From assembly GCF_030407815.1 (NCBI RefSeq), contig NZ_JASDCS010000008.1:1-64000 (forward strand): a stretch of 64,000 nt of DNA. The letters are read 5' to 3'. This stretch comes from Psychrobacter sp. APC 3281. GTDB taxonomy: Bacteria > Pseudomonadota > Gammaproteobacteria > Pseudomonadales > Moraxellaceae. Shown here in pieces: positions 47,254 through 55,665 of this stretch. The notes under the pieces were generated by a model that was not told the DNA's origin, did not search any database, and worked only from the letters and a program-made list of their open reading frames with translations. Position 1 is the stretch's first letter. Each line of letters starts with the position of its first letter. The position numbers were made by a program, and so were the translations under genes.

Positions 47254-48750
47254 ATGTTCGCTACATTTATGATTGACCAGCTCGATGCGCTGCTGCTTGC
47301 ACGTATCCAATTCGCTTTTGTTATCTCGTTCCATATCGTCTTTCCCGCCTTTTCTATCGGTCTAGCCAGCTGGCTTGCGGTGCTTGAATTCCGCTGGTTA
47401 AGAACTGGTGAACCTATCTATGCTGAAGTCTACAAGCATTGGGTCAAAATATTTGCCGTCGTCTTTGGTTTAGGCGTGGTATCGGGCGTGGTGATGTCCT
47501 ACCAATTCGGTACCAACTGGGCAGTGTTCTCTGATAAAGCCGGTAACGTTTTAGGCCCATTACTCGCCTATGAGGTACTGACAGCGTTCTTCTTAGAAGC
47601 GTCCTTCTTAGGGATTATGCTATTTGGGTGGGGCCGCGTGAGCAAACGCATGCATTTCGCTTCAACCGCGATCGTTGCTATTGGTACCTTGATTTCAGGT
47701 TTTTGGATATTGGCCGCCAACAGCTTTATGCAAACCCCTCAAGGTTTTATGATGGGCGCAGATGGCCTGCTCTATCCTACTGACTGGCTTGAAATTATTT
47801 TCAACCCTTCATTCCCTTACCGTTATGCTCATATGATGACCGCAGCCTTTCTGACCACTGCCTTTGTCATCGGTGGTATCGGCGCATACTATATTCAATC
47901 CAAAAAGCATGTCGAGCACCGCGCGCATGGTCGTGTAATGCTAGGTATGGCAATGATTATGGCCATCTTTGTTGCGCCGGTGCAGGTATTGATTGGTGAT
48001 GAACATGGTCTGAATACCCTTGAACATCAACCTGCTAAAGTTGCTGCGATGGAAGGACTTTGGGAAGATGAGCGCGGTGCCGCACTACGTCTCTTTGCAA
48101 TTCCTGACCAAGAAAACCAGACCAATAAGTACGAAGTAAAAATTCCTTATGTGACCGGTTTGATTCTTACCCACTCATTAGATGGTGAAGTTAAAGGGCT
48201 CAAAAACTGGGCACCTGAAGATCAACCACCCGTCATTATCGTGTTTTGGGCGTTTCGTATCATGGTTGGTATTGGCATGCTTATGGTACTGGTCGGCCTA
48301 TTCAGTCTATACAAATACTTCAAAAAACAGCAGTTCAATACTGACAGTGTGTGGTTCCACCGTGCTTGGATGATGATGACTCCGCTTGGTTTTATCGCCT
48401 TACTATCAGGTTGGTTCGTAACCGAGACAGGACGTCAACCTTGGACAGTTTATGGCGTCATTCGTACTGCTGAAAGTATGTCACCGCTTGCAGCACAGCA
48501 AGTAGCGACGACATTGATTGGCTTTATCGTTCTGTACATATTTGTCTTTGGTGCAGGTAGTTTTTATATCTTACGCTTGATTGCTCAAGGGCCGAAACCT
48601 TATACAGATCCTGCAGAAGATAACTTCTACGAGCATTCAGTGACTGAGAGCCAAGGCCGCGCGTTAAGTGGTGATAGTAATCCTGCCAAAGGTACTGAAG
48701 AAGGCTTAGATGAGCCTGCAAACGATGTCGATGATGGAGGGTTACGCTAA
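47254..48750 (+). CDS. cydA: Cytochrome bd ubiquinol oxidase subunit I
   Basis: CydA carries hemes b558, b595 and d and oxidises ubiquinol, reducing oxygen to water at the inner membrane. The 498-residue protein has about nine membrane helices. The N-terminal ARIQFAFVISFHIVFPAFSIG contains His27, a heme ligand; YQFGTNW, FNPSFPYRYAHMM and ETGRQPWTVYG are the conserved bd-family motifs. The quinol-binding Q loop is short, so it belongs to the short-loop (CioA-like) class, including some cyanide-insensitive oxidases. The C-terminal tail is acidic. The stop codon overlaps the cydB start by one base, so the two are translated as a coupled pair. Confidence 0.95.
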   Translation: MFATFMIDQLDALLLARIQFAFVISFHIVFPAFSIGLASWLAVLEFRWLRTGEPIYAEVYKHWVKIFAVVFGLGVVSGVVMSYQFGTNWAVFSDKAGNVLGPLLAYEVLTAFFLEASFLGIMLFGWGRVSKRMHFASTAIVAIGTLISGFWILAANSFMQTPQGFMMGADGLLYPTDWLEIIFNPSFPYRYAHMMTAAFLTTAFVIGGIGAYYIQSKKHVEHRAHGRVMLGMAMIMAIFVAPVQVLIGDEHGLNTLEHQPAKVAAMEGLWEDERGAALRLFAIPDQENQTNKYEVKIPYVTGLILTHSLDGEVKGLKNWAPEDQPPVIIVFWAFRIMVGIGMLMVLVGLFSLYKYFKKQQFNTDSVWFHRAWMMMTPLGFIALLSGWFVTETGRQPWTVYGVIRTAESMSPLAAQQVATTLIGFIVLYIFVFGAGSFYILRLIAQGPKPYTDPAEDNFYEHSVTESQGRALSGDSNPAKGTEEGLDEPANDVDDGGLR

Positions 48751-49766
48751 TGTTTAACTTCGGTGATGTATTAGATTTACCTCTTATTTGGGGCGGTTTG
48801 ATTGCTTTGTCTGTCTTTGTCTATGTACTGCTTGATGGCTTTGATTTGGGCTGCGGTATTTTGTTCCCTTTTGCAGGCTCAGATAAAAACCGTAGCCGCA
48901 TGATGAACTCTATCGCGCCATTTTGGGACGGTAACGAGACGTGGCTAGTGCTAGGCGGTGGTGGTTTATTCGCAGCATTCCCTGTTGCTTATGGCATTAT
49001 CATGACAGGCTTATATTTACCCGTGACTGCCATGCTGTTCGGTCTTATCATGCGCGGTGTGGCGTTTGAGTTTCGATTTAAGTCCTCTTCGCGTCGGCAT
49101 GTATGGGATACCTTTTTCTTTGTCGGTTCAGTCGTTGCCACTTTCTCTCAAGGCATTATGCTTGGGGCGTTAGTGCAAGGTTTAGAAGCCAGTAATCGTC
49201 TATATACTGGTGGCCCATTTGATTGGCTCACACCCTTCTCGATTGTGTGCGGATTTGCCATGATTATCGGCTATGCCTTACTTGGTTCAACGTGGCTTAT
49301 CATAAAAACAGAACACACATTACAAGTATGGGCGCGCCAAGTTTCTAGATGGATGCTTACTGCGTTACTAGTAGCAATGGTTGTGGTCACAGCATTTATG
49401 TATTTCTCAGACATCGATGCGTTAGAGGGATGGTTTAGTTTCCCAGATTTATTATACCTCGCTCCTATGCCTATCATTGTCATGCTTTTATTCTTTATCA
49501 TGCGTAAAGACTTAAAAACTGAACGTGAGTATCGTCCATTTTTGCTAACGGTAGCTCTATTCTTAATGGGTTATATCGGGGTTTGTTTTGCCCTATTCCC
49601 TTATATCGTGCCGTATCAAATGACGATTTATGAGGCTGCTGCTGCCGATACCTCATTATCATTTATGCTGATTGGCGCCTGTATCATGTTACCAATTATC
49701 TTGAGCTATACAGCATTTGCTTACTATACCTTCAAAGGTAAATCTGATCACAATCCGATGTACTAG
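48750..49766 (+). CDS. cydB: Cytochrome bd ubiquinol oxidase subunit II
   Basis: CydB is the structural partner of CydA in the bd oxidase. The 338-residue protein has eight or nine membrane helices, with the family signature LLDGFDLGCGILFPFAGSDKNRSRMMNSIAPFWDGNETWLV split over residues 28-68 and FRFKSSSRRHVWD after it. GGAGG lies nine bases before the ATG, inside the end of cydA. The DUF2474-like small gene starts 95 bp downstream. cydD and cydC, needed for heme insertion, are not in this window. Confidence 0.96.
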   Translation: MFNFGDVLDLPLIWGGLIALSVFVYVLLDGFDLGCGILFPFAGSDKNRSRMMNSIAPFWDGNETWLVLGGGGLFAAFPVAYGIIMTGLYLPVTAMLFGLIMRGVAFEFRFKSSSRRHVWDTFFFVGSVVATFSQGIMLGALVQGLEASNRLYTGGPFDWLTPFSIVCGFAMIIGYALLGSTWLIIKTEHTLQVWARQVSRWMLTALLVAMVVVTAFMYFSDIDALEGWFSFPDLLYLAPMPIIVMLLFFIMRKDLKTEREYRPFLLTVALFLMGYIGVCFALFPYIVPYQMTIYEAAAADTSLSFMLIGACIMLPIILSYTAFAYYTFKGKSDHNPMY

Positions 49767-49861
49767 TCGCTAATCGCGGCGGGTAACGGATCAGCTAAAA
49801 AGGATGGCTATCATTGTTTGTAGATGGTAGTCACACTTCAAACGCTAATCAGGAGATCTCT

Positions 49862-49978
49862 ATGAAAAAGTTCAGTAAAAAACAATCACAATGGGCATGG
49901 TTCGTGGGTCTATATTTGGCAGGATTTTTAGTGGTGTTTACCATTGCTCAGCTAATTAAACTGGCCATGGGTGTTTAG
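49862..49978 (+). CDS. 38-residue membrane protein, DUF2474-like, bd-oxidase associated
   Basis: This small gene encodes a basic N-terminus (MKKFSKKQSQ) and one membrane helix (WAWFVGLYLAGFLVVFTIAQ), ending LIKLAMGV. AGGAG lies six bases before the ATG, a strong site that supports real translation. Position just after cydB and the W-x-W...LA-G...LI-L pattern fit the DUF2474 family. As I recall, these small proteins are often encoded after cydAB/cioAB of the short-loop type. It differs from CydX of enteric bacteria (MWYFAWILG start), but a similar role as a small oxidase subunit is a sensible guess. A bidirectional terminator follows. Confidence 0.75.
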   Translation: MKKFSKKQSQWAWFVGLYLAGFLVVFTIAQLIKLAMGV

Positions 49979-50104
49979 CATCATTACCTAATCATACGAT
50001 TGAATGCCAGTTAGCTAATGAATCGCTTGATAGATGCTAAATTTGCATTTTTGTCTTGCTAATATCCTCTTTAAATATGTCGTAAAAAATATCTCTATAT
50101 GTAT

Positions 50105-50140
50105 AAAAAAAGCAGCGTTGAGTAATCGACGCTGCTTTTT
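50105..50140. terminator. Shared terminator of the cyd operon and murU
   Basis: AGCAGCGT (50111-50118) pairs with ACGCTGCT (50129-50136), flanked by six A on the left and a run of five T on the right. It lies between convergent genes and should work on both strands. Confidence 0.88.
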
Positions 50141-50156
50141 ATTTATCTTAAATTTA

Positions 50157-50894
50157 TCAGCTTGGCTTACCTGCATGCTCGATATCATTCTGTTCGATAA
50201 ACTCATTAACCTGTGTCAGACGCTCTGGTGTCCCCACATCTATCCAATTATCTGTCGTCACTTCAGCGGTAATCTGAAACTTTATCATTGCTTGCTTTAG
50301 TAGTGGTGCTAATGCAGCAGGCTGTCCTGATACCAACCCTTCTACCAATTTGGGTGACATTACGCTAATACCCGCAAAGGTATACTTATCTGCATCGCCC
50401 ACCGGCTGCTCACTAGCAAGACCGTTATTGATGGCGAAATCACCACCATTATTGTGCTCTGGATTATCAATCAATAACAAATGCGCGCGCTGATCCGCTC
50501 CCAATGTATAGTCTGTTAGTTGAGAAAAATCATAGGTAGTCCAGACGTCAGAATTGACCAGAATAAACGGCTCATCCTTTAGCTTACCTGATTGTAATGC
50601 CTGAAAAATGCCGCCTGCAGTTTCAAGTGGTTCATCGTCTTCTACTGACCAATGCAGCTTTACGCCATACTGTGAACCGTCGCCTAAGGTGTCCATTAGC
50701 TTATCTGCCAACCATGATGCATTGACCGTGATATCAGTAATGCCTGCTGCTTGTAGTGCTTTAATATGCCATACAATAAGCGGTTGACCTGCGACTTCAA
50801 CCAAAGGCTTAGGTGTCTCAAGTGTTAATGGACGTAGGCGTGTGCCCTTGCCCGCTGCCAAAATCATGGCTTGTGTAATCGTAGAGGTAGACAT
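50157..50894 (-). CDS. murU: N-acetylmuramate alpha-1-phosphate uridylyltransferase (MurU)
   Basis: MurU makes UDP-MurNAc from MurNAc-1-phosphate in peptidoglycan recycling, by-passing the fosfomycin-sensitive de novo step. The 245-residue nucleotidyltransferase starts with the nucleotide-binding signature MILAAGKGTRLRPLTLETPKPLV. WSVEDDEPLETAGGIFQAL and ILVNSDVWTTYDF (metal-binding Asp) follow, and it ends with the typical WIDVGTPERLTQVNEFI. amgK, the kinase that makes its substrate, lies 46 bp upstream on the same strand. This pairing supports the MurU call over other sugar-1-phosphate nucleotidyltransferases. Confidence 0.92.
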   Translation of the reverse strand: MSTSTITQAMILAAGKGTRLRPLTLETPKPLVEVAGQPLIVWHIKALQAAGITDITVNASWLADKLMDTLGDGSQYGVKLHWSVEDDEPLETAGGIFQALQSGKLKDEPFILVNSDVWTTYDFSQLTDYTLGADQRAHLLLIDNPEHNNGGDFAINNGLASEQPVGDADKYTFAGISVMSPKLVEGLVSGQPAALAPLLKQAMIKFQITAEVTTDNWIDVGTPERLTQVNEFIEQNDIEHAGKPS

Positions 50895-50940
50895 CTGCGC
50901 TCCTATCTTTATTATTTAAATTAATTTAGCTGAGCGTCAT

Positions 50941-52053
50941 CTACGCTGAAGCAAACTTCTCTTTATAAGCAGGTAGCACTGCCTCTTGTAGCCATTGATT
51001 AAACGGTATAACTGATTGCTTTAGTTCATCGTTGCCATGTTCGGCAAGCCAGTTTAATTCAATAATCAAATCACGCATGACTTTAGGAATATCCGCCAAA
51101 TAGCGGTCTTTGCCATCGCGTTCAGACAAACGAATAAAAATCCCTAATACCTTTAGATGACGTTGTACGCCTATGACATTCACATCGTTTTCAAACTGCA
51201 CCGCGCTATCAGCAGTGGCTAGTGATTTTTGTTTTTGTAGCTGCCAAAAGTCATCAATCCATGCAGATATTTGGCTCTCTGACCACTCAACATAAGCATC
51301 GCGGACTAACGACACTAAATCATAAGCATACGAACCAATGACGGCATCTTGAAAATCAATCACGCCCAGCTTTGATTGATCTGCTTGATCTTGCATAAGG
51401 TTGCGGCTGTGATAATCACGATGGACCACCACTTGTGGCTGTCGCAAAATCTCATTCATTAACGCTGTTTTTAGGTTTCCCCAAACCTGCTCATTTAGCG
51501 CGACACCAATATAAGGCATAAACCATTCGCTAAATAAATCCATCTCACGGTCTAATAGTGCTGTGTCATAATCTGGCAGCTGGTGTTGCGACTTTGCTGT
51601 TTCTACTGGTACCGTTTGTAGCGCCACTAATGTCTGCATTGCTAGCTGATAGTAGTCATTGATTTGGTCTATGGTTGCATCGACAAGCAAATGGGCAAAC
51701 TCTACTGTGCCAAAATCTTGTAATACCAAAAATCCTTTTTCTACATTTTGTGCAGTCAGAGTCGGCACGTTGACAGCAGGCGCCATCAGCTTAGCGACAT
51801 TGATAAACTGCAGCATCGCATCTTGCTCGTCAGCGGAGTCCATGACGATATAATGCTTGTTGGCGCTATTGTCTGTCTCTGATAGTTCGATACGATGATA
51901 TCGGCGGGCACTAGCGTCACCAGGTAAGCTGTCTAGACTAAAGGTTTGATCTAAAAATACTTGCTGTAACCATTGTTCTAATTGCTGTTGGCGGTTGTTG
52001 TTTTCATCGATCATATCAGTCTCTAAAGTCGTTTTGTCAGTCATATTGGGCAT
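50941..52053 (-). CDS. amgK: N-acetylmuramate / N-acetylglucosamine kinase AmgK
   Basis: AmgK phosphorylates MurNAc and GlcNAc at the anomeric position, the step before MurU in cell-wall recycling. The 370-residue protein has the aminoglycoside-phosphotransferase fold: the Brenner motif VVHRDYHSRNLM (catalytic Asp, metal-binding Asn) and GVIDFQDAVIGSYAYDLVSLVRDAYVEW (metal-binding Asp). LPGDASARRYHRI near the N-terminus is the nucleotide-loop part seen in AmgK. The length is slightly over that of Pseudomonas AmgK. ATGs at 52053 and 52044 are both possible, with no strong ribosome site. It is divergent from lptD, as in Pseudomonas. Confidence 0.92.
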   Translation of the reverse strand: MPNMTDKTTLETDMIDENNNRQQQLEQWLQQVFLDQTFSLDSLPGDASARRYHRIELSETDNSANKHYIVMDSADEQDAMLQFINVAKLMAPAVNVPTLTAQNVEKGFLVLQDFGTVEFAHLLVDATIDQINDYYQLAMQTLVALQTVPVETAKSQHQLPDYDTALLDREMDLFSEWFMPYIGVALNEQVWGNLKTALMNEILRQPQVVVHRDYHSRNLMQDQADQSKLGVIDFQDAVIGSYAYDLVSLVRDAYVEWSESQISAWIDDFWQLQKQKSLATADSAVQFENDVNVIGVQRHLKVLGIFIRLSERDGKDRYLADIPKVMRDLIIELNWLAEHGNDELKQSVIPFNQWLQEAVLPAYKEKFASA

Positions 52054-52419
52054 CGCTGGTTAAATATAAGTCATAAATAATTAAAGTAGTGATAAGTCTG
52101 ACAAATACTTGCTAAAATAGCGATATGTGTCGGTGCTATACAAGCTGCCACAGACGTATTGCTATATCATTCAATACTTGATGTCGGATAGAATCGCTAT
52201 CGCTACTTAAAAATCAGCATGGCTATATTATAAATTTTGGTAAATAGTGTAGCTGATTTGGTTTTTTTTGACTATGATTAGTCGTCATTATATGTAAAAC
52301 ATCCGAATTTTTGAGAATACATTAGTCATATTTTAGTCGCTTGTTCATCGCTTTATGTCGTTCGGTGATACCGTTACTAAACTCAGTCATGCAATCCAAT
52401 AAGCTCTGCAATCATAGGT
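52054..52419. other. Divergent promoter region amgK-murU / lptD-surA
   Basis: This 366-bp stretch contains no gene. It must hold promoters for both directions. On the plus strand TTGACT (52268-52273) with TATGTA (52291-52296) is a weak candidate for lptD. No operator-like repeat is seen. Confidence 0.45.
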
Positions 52420-55400
52420 GTGCCCTTGTTATATTCTCCGCTTTACCAAAGCATCCGCTTGATCTTATTTGGTGCCTTAGGCTTATCTAGCCTAACTGTC
52501 AGTGCTGCCATTGGTGATGCCAATACGCAAAAAACTGAACCACTCACTACGGATAGTACAGGCAGCTATGCGTCTAATAGTGTGGCGACTGACGCCAATA
52601 ATATTAGTCGTACTCAAAATAATGATGGCTATCAAGAAGCAGATATTCTAAATGACAGCTATCAAGACAATGCTAATTCTGCTAATACGAATAACGCTAC
52701 TTTATCGAATGATACTGCGTTAGATAGCAGGTTCTCTGAGAACAACGACCTAGATATTACGGATATTAATGAAGCTGCTGACCCTGAAGCTTTTAGCAAT
52801 GAAGTTTCTAATGATACTAATCTAAATACAGAAACTAGCAACCAACCAAGCAGTGATACACCAGATAGCAGTGCCTTTGTCCCTAAAGCGATAACAACGG
52901 AAAATGGCAAGTTAGATCTTAATGATGAGAGTATTCAAGCCAGCTTAATGCGCTTAGCAGAGTTTTATGAGCTAACACCAGATACCGATGCTTCAACATT
53001 AAATAATGACGATATCAGCACTGAAGCAAACAATACTCATAATAACGCTATGCCTGCCGCACAGACGATTCCAAAGGTCGGTAGAGATTTACGTCTACTG
53101 CCGAATGCCGTGGACAGTGCCCAGCGCTGTGAAGGTCAATGGGTATATCCGCAGAGTAACCCCAATTATCAACGCGCTGTCAATGAAGCTGGTACGGCAA
53201 ACGGACAACCAGCACCAAATGTGGCTAGCGTCCCGAACAATCAAGCCCCTTTATTTACCGAGTCAGATTACGGTTATTACAACAATATTAATTATGCCGA
53301 GCTATCTGGCAATGTAAAAATTGATCAAGGCACTCAGCATATTGAAGCAGAAAAAGTCATGATTGACTTGAGCAATGGCGTTGCGGCTGCTCAAGGCAAA
53401 GTCATGTTTACAGATAATGCGACTGGACAGCGTACAAGCAATAGCTCTACAAACAATGCCGCTACAAATAACGGCCAAGCTAGCTTTAATGATAGAGCGA
53501 CACAAGGTGGCCTAATTGGCGTTGCAGATAGCTTGAATTACAATACTGAGACTGGTCAATCAACGGCCAATGATGTGGCGTTTGCTAGTGTTGGTCTACA
53601 AGCGCACGGCTATGCCAAACGCTTAAACAAACCGAATGAGAGTGAATACGAGCTGGATCAGGTTATGTTTAGTACCTGTCCACCTACCAACCGTAAATGG
53701 CAATTTGAAGCGAAAAGTATCGATCTAAATACCGATACAGGGCGCGGCGAAGCGTATAACACCACTTTCCGTGTGGCTGATATACCCGTATTTTATCTCC
53801 CCTACTTTAACTTCCCGATAGACAGTCGCCGTAGTAGTGGGTTTTTATTACCAAGTGCCAGTGTCAGTAGTGAAAGCGGTCTTGAAGTTGATATTCCTTA
53901 TTATTTCAACTTGGCACCTAACTATGATGCCACCCTTAACACGCATATTTATACTGACCGTAACCCTATGCTATCAGGTGAGTTCCGTTATCTGACTGAG
54001 AGTTATGGAGAAGGTATTTTAAACGGTTCATACTTACCAAACGATAAAGAGTATGACGACGAAGATCGTACCAGCTTATTTTATGACCACACTTGGTCGT
54101 CGAAAAGTATTCCACGATTAAGCGCTGATGCCGAATACAACTATGTGTCGGATGCCGATTACCTTAATGATTTTGATACGTTGGGCTTGTCAGACAGCAC
54201 CATAAACTTACCACGTCGTGCCCGCGTCAATTATTACAATGATTATGTCGATGGTGAACTGAAGGTAGAAACTTTCCAGACTCTAGATGCTTTCACTGAT
54301 AGTGGTGAAGCGTTAGAGGACAAAGACAAGCCGTACTCACGTTTGCCACAGCTCAAATTAAATTATCGCCTGCCTTGGGCTGAGCGCTTCGATATCACTG
54401 GTATTCATGATTCTGCATACTTCAAAAAATCTATTGATGATGGCTCTGAAAACGAAAAAAGTGGCGCACGTATTTACAATAAACTGAGCGCCGCCTATCC
54501 GATGGAAACCTCTTGGGGTTATATCAAACCTAAGCTGAGCTTGCAGCATCTATATACGTCATATGATGAAGATAGCTTAGAAGATAATCAGCTGAGTGAA
54601 GAAGATGGCAGTCAGTCGGTTTTTGTTCCGCAAGCCAGTATCGATGCAGGTCTACACTTCTATCAAGCGGGCTCACCATTTGGTGCATTTGACGATACGA
54701 TGGGTGGCTATCGTTTACTTAGCCCACGCGTAAAATATACGTATTCACCGTATAAGAACCAAAACGACATTCCTAACTTTAATACGCGTATTGCCTCTAT
54801 TAACTATGAGCAGCTATTTTCGGACAGTTGGTTTTTAGGTCATGATCGTTTGCAGGATTTGCACTCTATTACGCCTGGCGTCAATTATCGTTACATCGAT
54901 GCAACGGGTGTGACACGTTTTGATGGTAGCATTGCAGAACAGTTCTATCTAGATGATGGACGTGTAACACTTGATGACGATCAGCCAGTTTTTACCTCGT
55001 CTTCTTCGGGTATGGTATGGGAAACTAGCACTCAGCCTTATAATAACTTTTGGGTAGATGTTAGTGGTGCCCTAACCAGTAATTATGATTTGAACTACGT
55101 TACGACTGAACTGCGCTATCAGCCATCAAATAATAGTTTATTTAATGTGGGCTATGTCAAACGTCAGCGTGATGACAATACCGAGCAGTTGCCACTATCC
55201 GCGTTTACAGCATCTGCCATTTTTCCTATTAATAACAGCTGGCGAATATTGGCTCAAGGTCAATATGACCTGAACAGCGACAGAATGCTCGATTCATTAG
55301 TCGGCGTTGATTACGAAGATTGCTGTTTCGGCTTTGCTGTTTATGGTCGCCGCTATTACAATGACCTAAACGTAAAAGACGAACCAACACAAGCTATTAT

Positions 55401-55509
55401 GGCAGAAGTTAGATTAAACGGTCTTGGCAGTGGTAGTAGCCGCTTGACACGATTGCTTGCTGATAAAATCTTGGGCTTTGAACCTGTACAGACGGCATGG
55501 AAAGACTAA
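52420..55509 (+). CDS. lptD: LPS-assembly protein LptD with long disordered N-terminal segment
   Basis: LptD is the outer-membrane barrel that, with LptE, inserts lipopolysaccharide into the outer leaflet. A signal peptide (about 1-30) is followed by about 185 residues of Asn/Asp/Ser/Thr-rich sequence (31-215). The periplasmic OstA-like beta-jellyroll (about 275-450) and the barrel domain (PVFYLPYFNFPIDSRRSSGFLLPS onward) come next. Four cysteines occur at 237, 420, 968 and 969, the pattern expected for the conserved interdomain disulfides. At 1029 residues it is much longer than E. coli LptD (784). A second insertion of about 30 residues lies near 336-362. The start is a GTG with a weak ribosome site; a TTG two codons later is an alternative. 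surA follows. Confidence 0.94.
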   Translation: MPLLYSPLYQSIRLILFGALGLSSLTVSAAIGDANTQKTEPLTTDSTGSYASNSVATDANNISRTQNNDGYQEADILNDSYQDNANSANTNNATLSNDTALDSRFSENNDLDITDINEAADPEAFSNEVSNDTNLNTETSNQPSSDTPDSSAFVPKAITTENGKLDLNDESIQASLMRLAEFYELTPDTDASTLNNDDISTEANNTHNNAMPAAQTIPKVGRDLRLLPNAVDSAQRCEGQWVYPQSNPNYQRAVNEAGTANGQPAPNVASVPNNQAPLFTESDYGYYNNINYAELSGNVKIDQGTQHIEAEKVMIDLSNGVAAAQGKVMFTDNATGQRTSNSSTNNAATNNGQASFNDRATQGGLIGVADSLNYNTETGQSTANDVAFASVGLQAHGYAKRLNKPNESEYELDQVMFSTCPPTNRKWQFEAKSIDLNTDTGRGEAYNTTFRVADIPVFYLPYFNFPIDSRRSSGFLLPSASVSSESGLEVDIPYYFNLAPNYDATLNTHIYTDRNPMLSGEFRYLTESYGEGILNGSYLPNDKEYDDEDRTSLFYDHTWSSKSIPRLSADAEYNYVSDADYLNDFDTLGLSDSTINLPRRARVNYYNDYVDGELKVETFQTLDAFTDSGEALEDKDKPYSRLPQLKLNYRLPWAERFDITGIHDSAYFKKSIDDGSENEKSGARIYNKLSAAYPMETSWGYIKPKLSLQHLYTSYDEDSLEDNQLSEEDGSQSVFVPQASIDAGLHFYQAGSPFGAFDDTMGGYRLLSPRVKYTYSPYKNQNDIPNFNTRIASINYEQLFSDSWFLGHDRLQDLHSITPGVNYRYIDATGVTRFDGSIAEQFYLDDGRVTLDDDQPVFTSSSSGMVWETSTQPYNNFWVDVSGALTSNYDLNYVTTELRYQPSNNSLFNVGYVKRQRDDNTEQLPLSAFTASAIFPINNSWRILAQGQYDLNSDRMLDSLVGVDYEDCCFGFAVYGRRYYNDLNVKDEPTQAIMAEVRLNGLGSGSSRLTRLLADKILGFEPVQTAWKD

Positions 55510-55665
55510 CCAGTTTTTTGCTAGATTAGAGTTATTTACGTAAATATTTATAAGACACTATTTGAACCCTTATTATGGGAAACGCTGTCGAATATTTTAT
55601 TATTAAGGGTATCGGATAGAGTTGACCAACTACCATCCGATGCAATGACATTGATGAGGAGCATC

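Noticed and set aside
49862-49978. Calling the small gene after cydB as CydX
   Set aside because: CydX proteins start with MWYFAWILG and have an acidic end. This one has a basic N-terminus and fits DUF2474 better.
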